Origin: an uncultured Campylobacter sp.
GTDB lineage: Bacteria > Campylobacterota > Campylobacteria > Campylobacterales > Campylobacteraceae
Reading direction: 5' to 3'
DNA length: 7,526 nt
Assembly: GCF_905371695.1 (NCBI RefSeq)
Contig: NZ_CAJPMA010000083.1
Coordinates: 1-7,526 of the forward strand
Part shown: piece after piece, positions 7,472-7,526 of the stretch
Position numbering within the stretch: position 1 is the first letter of the stretch
How the letters are laid out: each line of letters begins with the position of its first letter
The notes under the pieces: generated by a model
Told to the model about the DNA's origin: nothing
The model's input: the letters and a program-made list of their open reading frames with translations, nothing else
Database searches by the model: none
Position numbers and translations under genes: made by a program

Positions 7472-7512
7472 TTTGAGCGTGTAGGCAAATTCCGCACGCC
7501 AACGAAGCAAAA
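7472..7512. repeat. Right arm of perfect 41-bp inverted repeat (native signal-peptide copy)
   Basis: Exact reverse complement of 7384-7424. On the minus strand it encodes the same signal-peptide residues, continuous with the lysine-rich N-region FKKAI at 7512-7526, so this arm is the one in its native place. Confidence 0.97.
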
Positions 7513-7526
7513 ATAGCTTTTTTAAA

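Larger units (their letters stand above)
6685..7526 (-). pseudogene. SurA/PpiC-like periplasmic foldase with 5' end scrambled by an inversion
   Basis: The body (6685-7419, minus) is an open frame resembling SurA-type chaperone/peptidyl-prolyl isomerases: a helical SurA-N-like region (LLIRDRLESVEIKNLGL, then INERIEQIASKNNM, FRSSAESQGINFAEFKNEV) and a degenerate parvulin-like C-terminal region (about the last 110 residues: ANTPDGGYTQILRGQDGFDM). The last window bases on this strand encode a signal peptide, FKKAIFASLACGICLHAQ, probably preceded by an ATG just past the edge. Reading on from it hits TAA after two codons (7464-7466), and the body frame is closed upstream by TGA (7420-7422). The missing mature N-terminus, MVNGIAAIVDNEPITLFE, is present but on the plus strand (7424-7477). 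Joining the parts gives about 270-275 residues, a normal size for the epsilonproteobacterial family. As written the gene cannot make a full-length exported protein, unless the join is a sequencing or assembly chimera. No ATG restores an exported product. Confidence 0.75.

Noticed and set aside
7265..7516. An 83-codon plus-strand frame ending with the foldase signal-peptide end and mature start
   Set aside because: Its first ~40 codons are antisense to the foldase body, and its second half is the left repeat arm plus the flipped spacer. It is a by-product of the rearrangement, not a gene of its own, with no ribosome binding site at its start.

Overview
The window looks like chromosomal DNA of a Campylobacter, most likely one of the higher-GC oral/hydrogen- and formate-using species (C. 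gracilis, C. showae, C. rectus, C. curvus group). This rests on protein character, the frequent AAATTTT tracts inside and between genes, Campylobacter-type promoters (good -10 boxes, poor -35 boxes), and a gene order that matches, from memory, the C. jejuni Cj1377c-Cj1381 region. The species was not tested by any search.

Left part (1-2575, minus strand): a TorD-family molybdoenzyme chaperone and, just upstream and overlapping it by 8 bp, a 560-residue protein with four [4Fe-4S] cysteine clusters and a C-terminal zinc-ribbon-like cysteine set. Both families usually sit beside a formate dehydrogenase operon, which would lie off the left edge. A probable terminator follows the chaperone gene.

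Middle (2576-5875): a divergent promoter region of 160 bp, then selA and selB on the plus strand, overlapping by 4 bp (ATGA). Together they make Sec-tRNA(Sec) and deliver it to the ribosome. Next to formate dehydrogenase maturation genes, the obvious client is a selenocysteine-containing FdhA. No selenoprotein and no tRNA-Sec are in the window.

Right part (5876-7526): a secreted thioredoxin-fold protein with a CPYC active site (DsbC/DsbG-like, plus strand) converges, across a bidirectional hairpin terminator, on a SurA/PpiC-like periplasmic foldase gene on the minus strand. That foldase gene is broken at its 5' end in a striking way. A perfect 41-bp inverted repeat (7384-7424 and 7472-7512) encloses a 47-bp segment that encodes the start of the mature protein in the wrong orientation. 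The outer arm encodes the signal peptide on the correct strand; the inner arm is a reversed copy of most of the same signal-peptide sequence. Neither orientation of the spacer restores the reading frame. This fits a template-switch rearrangement at 6-bp microhomologies, or an amplification/assembly fold-back chimera, better than a working on/off switch. It is the one really unusual item in the window.
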